Shown here one piece after another: positions 42,495-52,387 of a stretch of DNA of 64,000 bases (its first letter is position 1; each line of letters begins with the position of its first letter). This DNA comes from Pyropia yezoensis (Eukaryota; Rhodophyta; Bangiophyceae; Bangiales; Bangiaceae): assembly GCA_009829735.1 (NCBI GenBank), contig CM020620.1:21302020-21366019 (forward strand), read 5' to 3'. Both the position numbers and the translations under genes were made by a program. The notes under the pieces are model-generated. The model was not told the DNA's origin. It worked only from the letters and a program-made list of their open reading frames with translations, and did no database searches.

Positions 42495-43159
42495 GCACCA
42501 GCCGCCGCACTTCGATGCCCCCGCCCAGCCGCCGCGGCCGGTGCGGCCGGCACGGATGCCCGCCGCTGCCGCACCGCGGCCGCACCGCGGCCGCAACGCG
42601 GCCGCCGCAACTCGCGGCGGCGGCAACGCCCGCTTTTTTCTTTTTTGCGCGGCCAGACCCCTCCCGCGGCTGCCTCTCCGCCCTCGTATCTGCCGCCGCC
42701 GCCGCGGCGACGCCGCAACTTTCTGGCTCTTTGTGGCGAGACGTCTACAGCGTTGAGTGCCGAGTCGCGCTGAGCGACTCAGTCATATCCTGACGTTGCC
42801 TCAGCAGAAGGGGTCGGGCGGGCTCACCGCACTCCTTCTTGTCCTGAACAGCTGCGCGACTTCAACTCGTTCAGTCTGGACCGTGGAGTGTGATTGAAGC
42901 GCAGCTCAGCGGCTGCGACGAATGCCTATGAAGCCATTTAACCATGTGAGCCATCGAACGTATATGGTACAATTGCAATTAGGCTGCTGATCGATTTGAA
43001 ACGTGGCCCATTGGCTTTCCCTGGCGCATTTCTCACACGAGTATTCAAAGATAAAAGTGCTCCCCAAGACAGGGTACAGCGGCCGGGAGGGTGGTTGCGG
43101 ACTCCAGGGGGTCCGCGAGGTCTCTGGAATGAATCTGGTTCGTTTCAAAAATGGGGAAT
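42495..43159. other. No gene seen
   Basis: A GC-rich tail of the microsatellite gives way to lower-GC sequence. No recognisable ORF or RNA. Confidence 0.4.
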
Positions 43160-43234
43160 GGGGATGGTCCTTCCCCGTTCTCGGCGAGAATGGGAAAGGA
43201 CCATTTTCGGCGAGAATGGGGAAGGACCATCCCC
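43160..43234. repeat. 75-bp hairpin/palindrome
   Basis: GGGGATGGTCCTTCCCCGTTCTC (43,160-43,182) pairs with GAGAATGGGGAAGGACCATCCCC (43,212-43,234) with one mismatch, leaving a 29-nt loop. Inside, CGGCGAGAATGGGAAAGGACCAT and CGGCGAGAATGGGGAAGGACCAT also repeat in tandem. Confidence 0.85.
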
Positions 43235-43540
43235 AGTCCCCAACCGATATTCTTAATCGAGAAGGAGTTATATAGATTGATATCGACTTCCGAGCCAGAG
43301 TGAAAATGTCCAGATGGAGAAAAGCGATCGTCTGCAAGCCTTGTTCGATAAACATTGAGGCGTTCTAGGCCCGATTCGGTGTCAATTGGGCGTAATCCGG
43401 CAATACCGCGTTGGGTCCAAGGCTGGATCCCAGACTGGAACGCGCAGCCCGCCAGGAAGAATCCGCTTGACCAAGCGGATCACCAGCGGCACCCACGGAC
43501 CTTTGGAGCCCCCAGGAACCCCACGATACGGGCCGCGCCC

Positions 43541-45076
43541 TCACCCGCTTCCCAGCGACGCGGCGAGCCACTCCACCCCCGTCCCTCCCCCCAGCCAGCC
43601 GTGCCCCCGCCCCACCCGCACAAACGCCGACAGCGCCTCGCGGAGCGTGTAGGGCCGCCCCTCGGCGGCGGCGTCCACCCGCGCGGGCGCCGGGAGCGGG
43701 TCCGCCACCGCCGCCCGCACGGCCAGCAGGAGCGTCAGGAGGGCCGTGCCGGGGCACCACCCCGCCGGCGTCAGCGCCTGGAGGCACAGGCTCCCCCCCG
43801 CCGTCACGTGGCCGCCGCCGCCGTGGAGGTAGCGCAGCAGGCGCGGGGAGAGGAGGCGCACAAAGGGGGGCGCCGCGGGGTAATTGGGCGGGAAGAGCAC
43901 CTCCACCGTCACGTGGGGGATGCCCGCCGCGGCAAGGTCGGCGGCCAGGGCGGCCGCCCCGGCGGTGGCCCAGCCGCCCAGCCGGGCGCGGACGACAAAG
44001 AGGGTGTCGCCGGCGGGGGCGGCGGCCACCCCGTGGGCGGCGCCGTCCGCCGCCACGGCCCGCAGGTCCGCCGCCACCGCCGCCGCCGCCCCCGGCACGG
44101 GGGTGAAGCGCAGGGTGGGGGGGGGGAGGGTCACCGCCCGGGGGGGGGGGCGGGCGGGCAGCGCCAGCGGCGCCCCCGCGAACAGCGCATGGCGGGGCGG
44201 GGGGGGGGGGGGGGGGGGGGGGGGGGAGTGAGCGGTGGCCCCGCCGGCGCCTGCCGCCCCCGCCCGAGACGCGGCCGCGGGGGGGTCCCTGCCGGCGGGG
44301 GGCGCCCGCGGGTGGCGGCGCAGGGGCCTTGCCGGCGCGCCGCTGCCTTGACCGGCAGCGGTGGCAGCAGCGTCACCGCTGCGGCCGTCAGGGGGGGCGG
44401 AGGGGGCGTGGGCGAGCGGGGCGTGCGCCCCGGGGGGGCCCCTGCCGTCCCCGTCGCGGCCGCCGCGCCGGCGGCGCGCCCCCCCGACGGCGAGCGGCTG
44501 CCACTGCGTGGGCGGCGGGGGCGCCGCCGGCGGGGACCCCACCGGCGCGGCGACGGCCGCGGGGGCCCCCATGACACTGGCCGGGGTGTGAGCGGGCGGG
44601 GTGCCCAGGCACAAGGCGCCGCCGCGGTGGTCTGGCTGCACCACGAGCAGGCAGCGGAGGGCGGCGCAGCCCGACGGCACCACGTCCACTTGGCCGGGCG
44701 CCGGCGCCGGCGCCGGCGGCGAGCCCCGGTCGCCCGCCGCCGCCCACAACGGCAGGGACCCCGCGGGGGCGCCCACCAGGGCCTCCACGACACCAACGAC
44801 ACGCTCGGAGCAACGGTCCCGGGCGCCCCTCCCAGGCATGTTGTACGCCAGCGCCTGCGCCCACGACTGCGTCACGTACACGCCGTGGCCGCGGGAGCGG
44901 CCGTGCACCCGCTCCGCCGCGTCCAGCCCCGTCCGCAGGATGCTGTGCCACCGGTCCAGGGGGGAGCCGTGAAACGCGTAGCGGGTGGGGCTGCGGGTGG
45001 GGGCGGCGGCGGCGGCCGACCCGTCGCCGCTGCCGGCGCCCTTGGCAGGCGCAGATGCCCCCGCCGACGCCCGCGG

Positions 45077-45109
<33 letters not shown>

Positions 45110-47648
45110 AGCGCGGAAGGCAGCCTCGTCTGCCGGGTCCCCCCCCAGGATCCCCCACGCCTGCACCCCGGGGGGCAGGCGGCCGGGCGCGAGCGGCGCC
45201 TCCCCGCCCTCCAGCCGCCGCAGCAGCACCCCCGCCGACCGGAGCACCCACACCAGCACCTCCCACGCGGTGGGGTGCGCCGCCGTCACCAGCCCCCGCA
45301 CGCGGGCGACGGCGGCGGCGGTGGGGCACCCGCCCCCCCGCCCGCCGTCGGCGTGCACCCCCCCGCCGCTGCCGCCGCGGGCGCCCCCCCCCCGCACCGC
45401 GTCGGCCATGGCGGCGACCGGCGGCAGGCGGGTGAGCACCTCCCGCACCACCCGCACCGCCTCCTCCGTCGGCGGCGGCGTGTGCGAGTGGCGGGGGGCG
45501 GACAGGAACGAGACGGGCGCGGCGGGGAGGAAGGGGGGCGCCGGGTCCAGCCGCCTCGCCGCCTCGGCCGGCGCGCCCAGGGGGACGTGCCCCCAGCCCC
45601 CCCCCCCCCCCCCCCCGCCCCCGCCGCCGCCCCCGCCCCCGCCGCCGCCGCCGCCCGCGTCAGCCGCAGCAGCACCCCCACCGCGTCGGGGCGGGTGGCG
45701 AGGGCGCCCATCACCAGCACCCCCCCGCTGCCGGGGAGCCCCCGCAGGCGCGCCACGTCCACGCACGCCGGGGGGCGGCGGTCGAGGCGGGCGCCGTCGA
45801 CAGCGTCGGCGGTGCTGAGGGCGGGGGCGCCCCCCTCCCGGGGGCACGCCGGCGGCGCCGGCCCGTACGCCACCCCCGCCGGCGTCAGCGCGGCGCAGAC
45901 GGTGCACGCGGCGGCGGCGGCGGCGAGGCGGAGCTCCTGGTGCACAAACCGGGCCGCCGCGAGCGGCACGTTGAAGCCCGCCGCCGCCGCCGCCGCCGCC
46001 GCCCCCGTCGGCGCGTGGCGGCAGGTGGCGCCGCCGGCGGGGGGGGCCGCCGCCGGCACCACCTCCCCCACCGCCCGCTGGCGGCAGGTGGGCAGCGGCA
46101 GCGCCGCCCGGCGGGCGGCCGCCCACGGCAGGCCCCGCGCGGCGGCCGCGGCGGCGCGCGCAAAGTAGCGGCCGGCGGCCCGCTGGATGGGGTCGGCGAC
46201 GGTGCAGTAGATCTCCGTGGGCGGCGCCGGCGCCGGCGCCGGCGGCGCCCGCCGGGCCACCCCGTCGGCCGCCCCCACCACCGCTGCCCACCGCCCCCAC
46301 CACCGCTGCCCACCGCCCCCAGTGGGCGCTCACGCGCAGTTGCACGTCCCACAGCGGGGTGCCGTCGGGGGCGCCCCCCCCCCCCCCCCCCCCCACACGG
46401 GTACGCCCCCGCCCCCGCCACCTCCACCACCAGCAGCGGCAGGGGGCGGCTGCCGCTGCCGCCGCCGCTGCCGCCGCCGCCGCTGCCGCCGCCGCTGCCG
46501 CCGCCGCTGCCGCTCCCCCTCCCGCCACCGTCGGCGGTGACGGCGGACGGAGGGGCAATGCCCCACGCCGTGAGCGCCGCCGCCGACACCCCCGACCGGC
46601 GCAGCGCCACCGCGACGAGCAGCCGCCACGACTGGCCGCCGCGGGGGGTGACCGCCGCGACGTGGTAGCCCGCCGCCGCCACCGCCGCCGCCTCCCGACG
46701 GATGCACGCGGCGGGCGCGAGGGGCAGCCCCCCGCCCGCCCGTACGGCGGCCGCCGCCGCCCCCACCGCGCCGCCGCTGCCGCCGCCTCCGCCTCCGCCG
46801 CTGCCTCCGCCTTCGCCGCCGCCGCCGCCGCCGCTGTCACTGCTGCGCGTGGCCGCGCTGCCGGCCACGACGGCGGGGGGCACGGCGTCGGAGGCGGCGG
46901 CGGGGGCGGCCACAACGGCAGCCGCGCCGTCCCGCCACCGGCCGCCCCCCCCCCCCCCCCCCCCCCCCGCCGCCGCCGATGCCGCCGTCGCCGTCGCCGC
47001 GGTGGCCGCCGCCGCCGCGGCGAGCGCCCGCCGCAGCAGCCGCACCGTTTCGGGGAGGCCCCCAAAGGCCCCCCCCCCGTCGGCCGCCGCGAGGCGCTCC
47101 AGGCCGCCCGTCACCGCCGCGGCCAGCGGCCCCGCCTCGGCCACCCCATCAACCGCCGCGGCGGCGGTGGCCAGGGGTCCCCCCCCCCAGCCCGACGGGG
47201 CGTCCCCGCCGCCGGCCGGCGGCACCTCCCCCCCCCCGCCGCTGGGCGTGGCGGCTCCCCCCGGCACAACGGGTGCGCCCGTGACGGCGGCCAGCCAGCG
47301 GGCGGGGTACCCCTCCCCCACCTCCACCGCCAGGACGGCCACCTCCACCGCCGGCCGGGAGCTCCAGTGGGTGCCCCGCGTCGGCGCCCGTGGGGTGCGG
47401 GGCGCCAGCGGGTGGGTGGGGTTGCCCCACCCCGCCCGCCCGTCGCCGCCGCCGCCGCCGCCGTCGGCGGGGTCCCCCCCCCCCCCCCGGCGGCGGCGGC
47501 GGCGGCGGCCGCCCCCCCCGTCAGCGTGGACACGACCGTGACGGTGTAGGTGGGGCTGCCACAGGGGGCGGTGGCCAGGCGGGGGCACACCACCCTGCCG
47601 GGGGTGGCGCCAATGGCGGCGGTGAGGGCGGCCGCGTCGGCGACAAAG

Positions 47649-47680
<32 letters not shown>

Positions 47681-47986
47681 CGGGGGGCGCGCCCCTCGCC
47701 GCCCACCTTGCCGCCGCCCACCTTGCCGCCGCCGCACCGGGGGGCGACGAAAACCGGGGGGGGCGGCCAGGGAACTGCATGGCGGGACCAAGGGGGGGGC
47801 AGGTGGGGGGGGGGGGGCGCACGGTGGGGGGCGGCGCGGTGGGGGGGGGCGGCGCGGTGGGGGGCGACGCCGCGGTACATATACCGCTGCTGCTGCTGCA
47901 GGCTGTCCCCACCGCGGTGGGGACAAGCCCGCTGCAGCAGCCCGGGCGGTCGTCGCGTCGGCCAGCGCAGCGGGGTCCACAGCCAT
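43541..47986 (-). CDS. PARP-type ADP-ribosyltransferase fused to UBC domain
   Basis: The 3' part is one open frame. It holds a PARP catalytic signature, YAFHGSPLDRWHSILRTGLD then GHGVYVTQSWAQALAYN (44.85-44.97 kb), so the His and Tyr of the H-Y-[E/x] triad are present. The third position falls in VVPSGCAALRCLLVV with no Glu, suggesting mono-ADP-ribosylation. A C-terminal UBC fold follows: VTVEVLFPPNYPAAPPFVRL, then GGSLCLQALTPAGW, whose Cys (43,784-43,786) matches the E2 active site of UBE2Q-like proteins. PARP-UBC fusions are known in fungi. ATG 47,986 (MAVDPAALAD) is the best start. Between 45.6 and 47.5 kb coding changes frame at C-runs of 15 bases or more and at one tandem repeat, so indels there or unseen introns must be resolved. 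About 1,480 codons if continuous. Confidence 0.75.
46276..46320 (-). repeat. 23-bp tandem duplication inside the PARP gene
   Basis: CACCACCGCTGCCCACCGCCCC occurs twice in a row (plus strand). The likely reading frame changes here, so copy number decides the frame. Confidence 0.75.
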
Positions 47987-48079
47987 GGGCCTGGCCCTCA
48001 CGGGATCTGGGAGCGTGGAGAGTGCTTTGAAAGGGGGCGCTCATGACAAGGTTTTACACCGGAACCACGCCAGCGTTTG

Positions 48080-48175
48080 GCGAATACGGTGTAGTTACGG
48101 ATTCGAACCCGAACGTGGTTTGGAAAAAGCTACCAACGACTCACTCAGCGAAATTGCAGGGACAATGCTGAGAGA
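48080..48175 (-). ncRNA. tRNA-like / Pol III promoter-like sequence
   Basis: On the minus strand a perfect B-box consensus (GGTTCGAATCC, about 48,098-48,108) follows an A-box/D-arm-like GCTGAGTGAGTCGTTGGTAGC. The two are too close for a normal anticodon arm plus variable loop, and I could not fold a 7-bp acceptor or a clean T stem. It is better seen as a tRNA pseudogene or the head of a tRNA-derived SINE than as a functional tRNA. Confidence 0.3.
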
Positions 48176-48235
48176 CAGACAAAAAATATACGGGAGATGA
48201 TGCTCCGCATATGGTGCGGTCACGAAGGCGACCAG

Positions 48236-48445
48236 TCGTGAATGGGTAGTGCTTGTCGCGGGCGCCCTCGGGGGGTGGCGCGGGTGAGGGCGGGGGTCTC
48301 CACCTCGATGTGCCCCGAGCCGTCGAGGCAGGCGCGGGCGGCGAGCGTCGCCCGGTGTCGGGCGACGAGGCGCGCCTGCAGTGTCGGCCGCCGGTGGTCG
48401 AGGAACCGGTGCTTGAGGTGGAGGGAGTCTCCCCCGGCCAGGGGA
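48236..48445 (-). pseudogene. aspS: Fragment of bacterial/organellar-type aspartyl-tRNA synthetase
   Basis: The minus strand encodes LAGGDSLHLKHRFLDHRRPT, LQARLVARHRATLAARACLD and GSGHIEVETPALTRATP. This is class II motif 1 and its lead-in as in bacterial AspRS (LRYRYLDLRRP..., [20 protein letters not shown]). A run of six C shifts the frame exactly where PEGARD should follow; the other frame supplies PEGARD. Homology ends just after. Full AspRS is about 580-600 aa, and neither the OB-fold domain nor motifs 2 and 3 are nearby. It may be a truncated duplicate of an organellar enzyme or, less likely, an isolated exon. Confidence 0.65.
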
Positions 48446-48764
48446 ACCGCCCGCCCCAACCCTCTTGTCCCGCGGCAGCATGCGCAGACGCACCGGCTGC
48501 CGCTGCGGCCACCGCGGCCCCGCTGCTGGCGGCCGCGGGGCTGGCCTCCACACAGCTGTAAGGCGTAGTACCTACGCATCGAAAACAAAAAATACATTGC
48601 TGGGCTCAAGGGGGCACAACAGGGGCAACGGCGCCGCACGGGCGCTGCCGCCGCCTCCAAGGGGGCCCGCCCGTCCCCTCCCCCCCCCCCCCTCCCCCCC
48701 CACCCCACCCGCCCGCTGAAGGGCCGATCGCGCGCCTCCCGGCGGCGGCCGGGAGCGGCACCCG

Positions 48765-49934
48765 TCAATGGCGACCGATGCCCGCCGGGATGGGCACCCG
48801 CACGACGCTGAGGCCGTCGGTCTCATGCGTCGTCGGCGGCCACGTGCCCGCAAACGCTGCGCGCTGCGGCGGCGGCGGTGGGCGGGGCGGCGGCGGGAGC
48901 CACCTGCTCAGCAGGCGGGCGCGGATGCGGTCGCGCCGCCTCTCGCCCGTACCACCCCCCCGCCCCTCCTGCACCGGGCGCAGCAGCACCAGCCGGGGGT
49001 GCACGGTGGCGGTGAGCGCCAGCGCCGCGGCAGCCGTTCGTGACCGCCGCGCCACCGCCGCGACGGCGCCGGGGAGGCACCCCCCCAGCCCTTCGGGGGG
49101 GAACAGGCGCCACTTCACCGCCCCCACGGGGCCCCGCAGGGTGCCCGAGCGGCCTTCCAGGCCGGTGGGGAGCCCCCGCTCCGTCGCCGCCGCGTCGCCC
49201 AGCTCCCACAACGACCCGTCGGCCCAGGTGGTGAGGCGCATTTCGAGGGTGGCGCCGCAGGGAGGCACCACCGCTTGGTGCCACGCCCAGGCGGCCTTGG
49301 CAACGGTCGCGGTGAAGTCGGTGGTCGCGCGGCCGGTGGTGGCCGCCCGCTGCCGCCGGTGGGCATTGACAGAAGGGCCGTCCTTGGCAGACACTGCTGC
49401 CGTGGCGCGCCCCTGGGCGGAGCGGGTGGACTCGACGTAGGTGCCCTTTTTCCCTACCACCTCTGTCACGCCGGGGCAGTGGGTGGCGCCCGGGGCGGGG
49501 TCCCGCGGCTCCACCTGCCACCCGTCAGCGGCGTCGAGGTGCAGCGCCACGTCCACCCCGTACGGGTAATGGGCAGGGACGACGGCGCCGTTGGGGGCCT
49601 TGCCCCCGTCGCCGGTAAGCCCCCAGCTCATCGACACGAGCGTTGCCTTGACGCGCAGGCCCCCCCGCTGGATCGCCCGCACGCTCACCCGCATTGTGCA
49701 GCGGAGGTTCAGGTGGCTCCCGGTGGCGGCGGCGGCGGCGGCGGCGGCGGTCGCCGCGCCGCCGGCTCGGGCGGGGGCGCCACCCAAGGCTGACGCGTAC
49801 TCGAGGTAGAGCTCCTGGGTGCCCAGCACGGGCGGCACGTGCGTCACGGCCGTCACCCGCTGCGCCGACGGGTCGACGGGCGCCACCGGGGGTAAGGGGG
49901 AGCCCCCGCCGCGGCGGAAATTCTTCCCGCGCAT
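48765..49934 (-). CDS. Uncharacterised 389-aa protein
   Basis: Start chosen at ATG 49,934 (MRGKNFRRGGGSPLPP), preceded by a C-rich leader; the frame is open further upstream without another ATG in good context. It is less repetitive than its neighbours, with alternating hydrophobic segments suggesting beta strands (SHLNLRCTMRVSVRAIQ, LRVKATLVSMSW, GVDVALHLD, LEMRLTTWADGSLWEL, ALALTATVHPRLVLLRP). No signal peptide, membrane helix or catalytic motif was seen. It gives consistent, non-degenerate coding over its full length, so I think it is real, but I recognise no family. Confidence 0.55.
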   Translation of the reverse strand: MRGKNFRRGGGSPLPPVAPVDPSAQRVTAVTHVPPVLGTQELYLEYASALGGAPARAGGAATAAAAAAAATGSHLNLRCTMRVSVRAIQRGGLRVKATLVSMSWGLTGDGGKAPNGAVVPAHYPYGVDVALHLDAADGWQVEPRDPAPGATHCPGVTEVVGKKGTYVESTRSAQGRATAAVSAKDGPSVNAHRRQRAATTGRATTDFTATVAKAAWAWHQAVVPPCGATLEMRLTTWADGSLWELGDAAATERGLPTGLEGRSGTLRGPVGAVKWRLFPPEGLGGCLPGAVAAVARRSRTAAAALALTATVHPRLVLLRPVQEGRGGGTGERRRDRIRARLLSRWLPPPPRPPPPPQRAAFAGTWPPTTHETDGLSVVRVPIPAGIGRH

Positions 49935-50637
49935 GATCAGGGGGGTGGGGGGGGGTTGGGGGGGGAGAAGGGCAGTGGGAAGGAGCGGCCGAGGGGGGGG
50001 GGCGCAAAGAAAATTGGGAGATGGCGGCGGCGCAAGGGGGGGGGGGCGGGCCGGCCAGGGGGCACCCCAAAGGTTGTCTTCCCCTACACGACTGGCCACG
50101 CCGCGCCCGCCGCGGCGTGGCGTGCCTACGCCCAGTCGGGGGGAGGACAGGCAGCCTCGTCCAACCCACGCACCCAGTGGTGCGCGAGACAAGGGGCGGC
50201 GCTGTGCCCACCACCTCCACCCAATGTTCTCATCGCAGAGGGCGCTGCCTCGCCCAGCAGGGGGGTGGCACTATGTAGCAGTGGGCGAGAGAAGTGGTCA
50301 GGGGGGGGGGCGGGCAGATGACAAGGCGACGATTTCCCCAATTGCTTCCGTGGTGTGCGTGACGAGGTCAACACCCCCCCCCCCCCCCCCCTCTACAAGA
50401 CTGTGTAGCTCTCGCCTCATCGAGCGGGGCGTGGCAACGATGAATCCGCGACAAAGACCTCGGCATCTTGCGTGTCAGAACTATCGTTCATCGTTGCCGC
50501 CGTGTTTTGCGGTCATTCGTCGAGAAAGTTTCTCGTCTTCAATTCCGTTTCTTGTGTTCGTCACTCTAACATACAAGCCCCAGCGCAGTGGGGCTAGAAC
50601 CATGGTCACCGTTGAGAGTGTACATCCTGTACATACA
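49935..50637. other. No gene seen; contains long C and G runs
   Basis: G- and C-homopolymers (for example 18 C at 50,374-50,391) flank a region of short frames. AGCGCAGTGGGGCTAGAACC near 50,582-50,601 resembles the end of the TIR element at 51.4 kb (GCGCAGTGGGGCCAAGACC). Confidence 0.4.
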
Positions 50638-50639
50638 TA

Positions 50640-51100
50640 TTGCTGTTCTCCCAATTTTGGCCGATCCGGACACGAACAATACTGCATGAACAACTGTGTG
50701 AGCCTATCGCGTGCTGGCAGGTGAGGGCGAGCCAATCGCGTGCTCTAGGGGCCCGATCGCCCTGAGCAGATGATTGGCTGCAGCCACAGCGGGCCTCTTT
50801 CCAATCGCTGATTGGTCGAAACACTGTTGTTCTCTCGGCTGAGATCGCCGAAGGTTCCCCCACATCGGCTCGTTCCTCTCCGGAACAGTTGTCCAGCTTG
50901 TCTTGATGTCTGTTCCACTCGGGTTCTACCCTCCATGTGCTCGGAGTCCCGGGAAAGTCGCAGATCTTACGGTTTGCACAACAATGGAGGCTGATTCGGA
51001 GCTCTCATTGGTCAGAGAGGCATCCTGTGACACATGTCATTGGTCAGTGGACTGTTGTTCTTGTTCTTGTCCGGATCGGCCAAAATTGGGAAAACTGCAA
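50640..51100. mobile_element. MITE, 461 bp, TA target site
   Basis: The left end TTGCTGTTCTCCCAATTTTG and the inverted right end TTGCAGTTTTCCCAATTTTG start 40-bp terminal repeats that match at about 37 positions, including GGCCGATCCGGAC. TA flanks both sides (50,638-50,639 and 51,101-51,102). The interior has no transposase. TA duplication and size fit a Tc1/mariner-mobilised MITE. A diverged fragment lies at 4356-4440. Confidence 0.85.
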
Positions 51101-51381
51101 TAGCCGCGTTGTGACATGCGACGTGTCGACTTAATCGTGGAACTACACATAAAAAAGAAAAAGAGAAATACGTCCAAACATGGCATAAAACAATCACGAG
51201 TGGGATAATCCCTCGAGTACGAAAAACAATGGTTGTGCGTGCGCAACACTCTTGATAGACAGGGTGGGAATGTGGGAAGGCGGAAAAACAGCGGACGTGA
51301 GGAACCGAGCTGGGGGCAGGACGTGGCGGCGTCCCCCGTACATGAGCGCGTTCCGGGAGACGGATCTGGGTCGGCCCGATC

Positions 51382-52173
51382 GCGCAGTGGGGCCAAGACC
51401 TCGTACCTTATTTTCCGCGCATTTGGCCGAACCGGGCGAGCACGGGACAGCACGGGCCCCCCCCAGGCCCCGTAAAGGGCGCTTTCCACGTGCAAACGTG
51501 TGCACGGCGGCGCTTCGACCATGCTCCTTGACATTCTGTATCTCTGACCTCGACGACCGTCATGAGGATGACGAGGTATACCTTCTCGTATAAGGAACAG
51601 TCACATTTGTGCTGCCCCGGCCGAAAACGCCTGTTTCTAGCTCGATGTTGCACGTCGCCGTTTACGAAAAATGCGCGTGGTTGCATCTTGACCTGCAGCG
51701 CTCACCAGATGCGCTGCCCCGATTTTTTGATCACCTGCAATTCGATCTACATTCGCCGCAAGACACTGCAGACCACGAGCAGGCTACGTGCGTGCTTTAC
51801 CGCCGCTCCTCCCTTTCTGCACCTTAAGACACGGGCGTTGTGCAGCTGGCCCGGCAGATCGGCACCGTTACACCTCTGCCCTTCTCTAACGGAGATCCCC
51901 AACCGGGTATCCAGCAGAGTGAGCACCCAACCGGCACATCATGCAAGTGTTGTGCATGCAGCCGCCGGTTCCGTGTTTTTCGCAGCACGGACCGCGCCTC
52001 AATGCTGTCCGTGCAACGAATCTTGGATGCCGTGGCATGCGGAGGACGCCTTGTGAAATTCTACATCTTGCGACGCCGAGACGCCGGGTCCCGGGGGGCC
52101 TGCGAACACGCATTTGCGAGTGCGCGCACGTACGGGCCAGAAGAATAAGGTACCGGGTCTTAGCCCCGCTGCG
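51382..52173. mobile_element. TIR element, 792 bp
   Basis: The left end GCGCAGTGGGGCCAAGACCT continues CGTACCTTATT; the right end read inverted is GCGCAGCGGGGCTAAGACCC then GGTACCTTATT. About 27 of 31 positions match. No clear target duplication. Short open frames inside show no transposase. Probably a non-autonomous DNA transposon. Confidence 0.7.
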
Positions 52174-52387
52174 CCGTGTGGTAAAGACGAGAGCTGCTGC
52201 ACGGGATAGCTGTGCCACCACAGATCGAAATCAGTGGCGGGATCCGCACCTGACGCCTATTCACGGTTTCACCAAGTCTGTGCCAAATAGGTACCCTCGA
52301 TGTCAGGCACTGAGGGCACCTGACCAATGAGTACAATAGCAGTACATCCCCCATGCTGGAGGACGCCAACAAACTGTTTTCTTTTTC
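52174..52387. other. No gene seen
   Basis: Short spacer between the TIR element and the ORF1-like frame. A pyrimidine run (CTGTTTTCTTTTTCGTGTCC) just before 52,400 could be a 3' splice site or leader. Confidence 0.3.

Noticed and set aside
43355-46168. A 937-codon plus-strand open frame
   Set aside because: It runs opposite the PARP-UBC gene, consists of Arg/Gly/Ala runs and has no domain; it is an open shadow caused by extreme GC.
48098-48175. Functional tRNA gene
   Set aside because: No acceptor stem, imperfect T stem and too little space for an anticodon arm.
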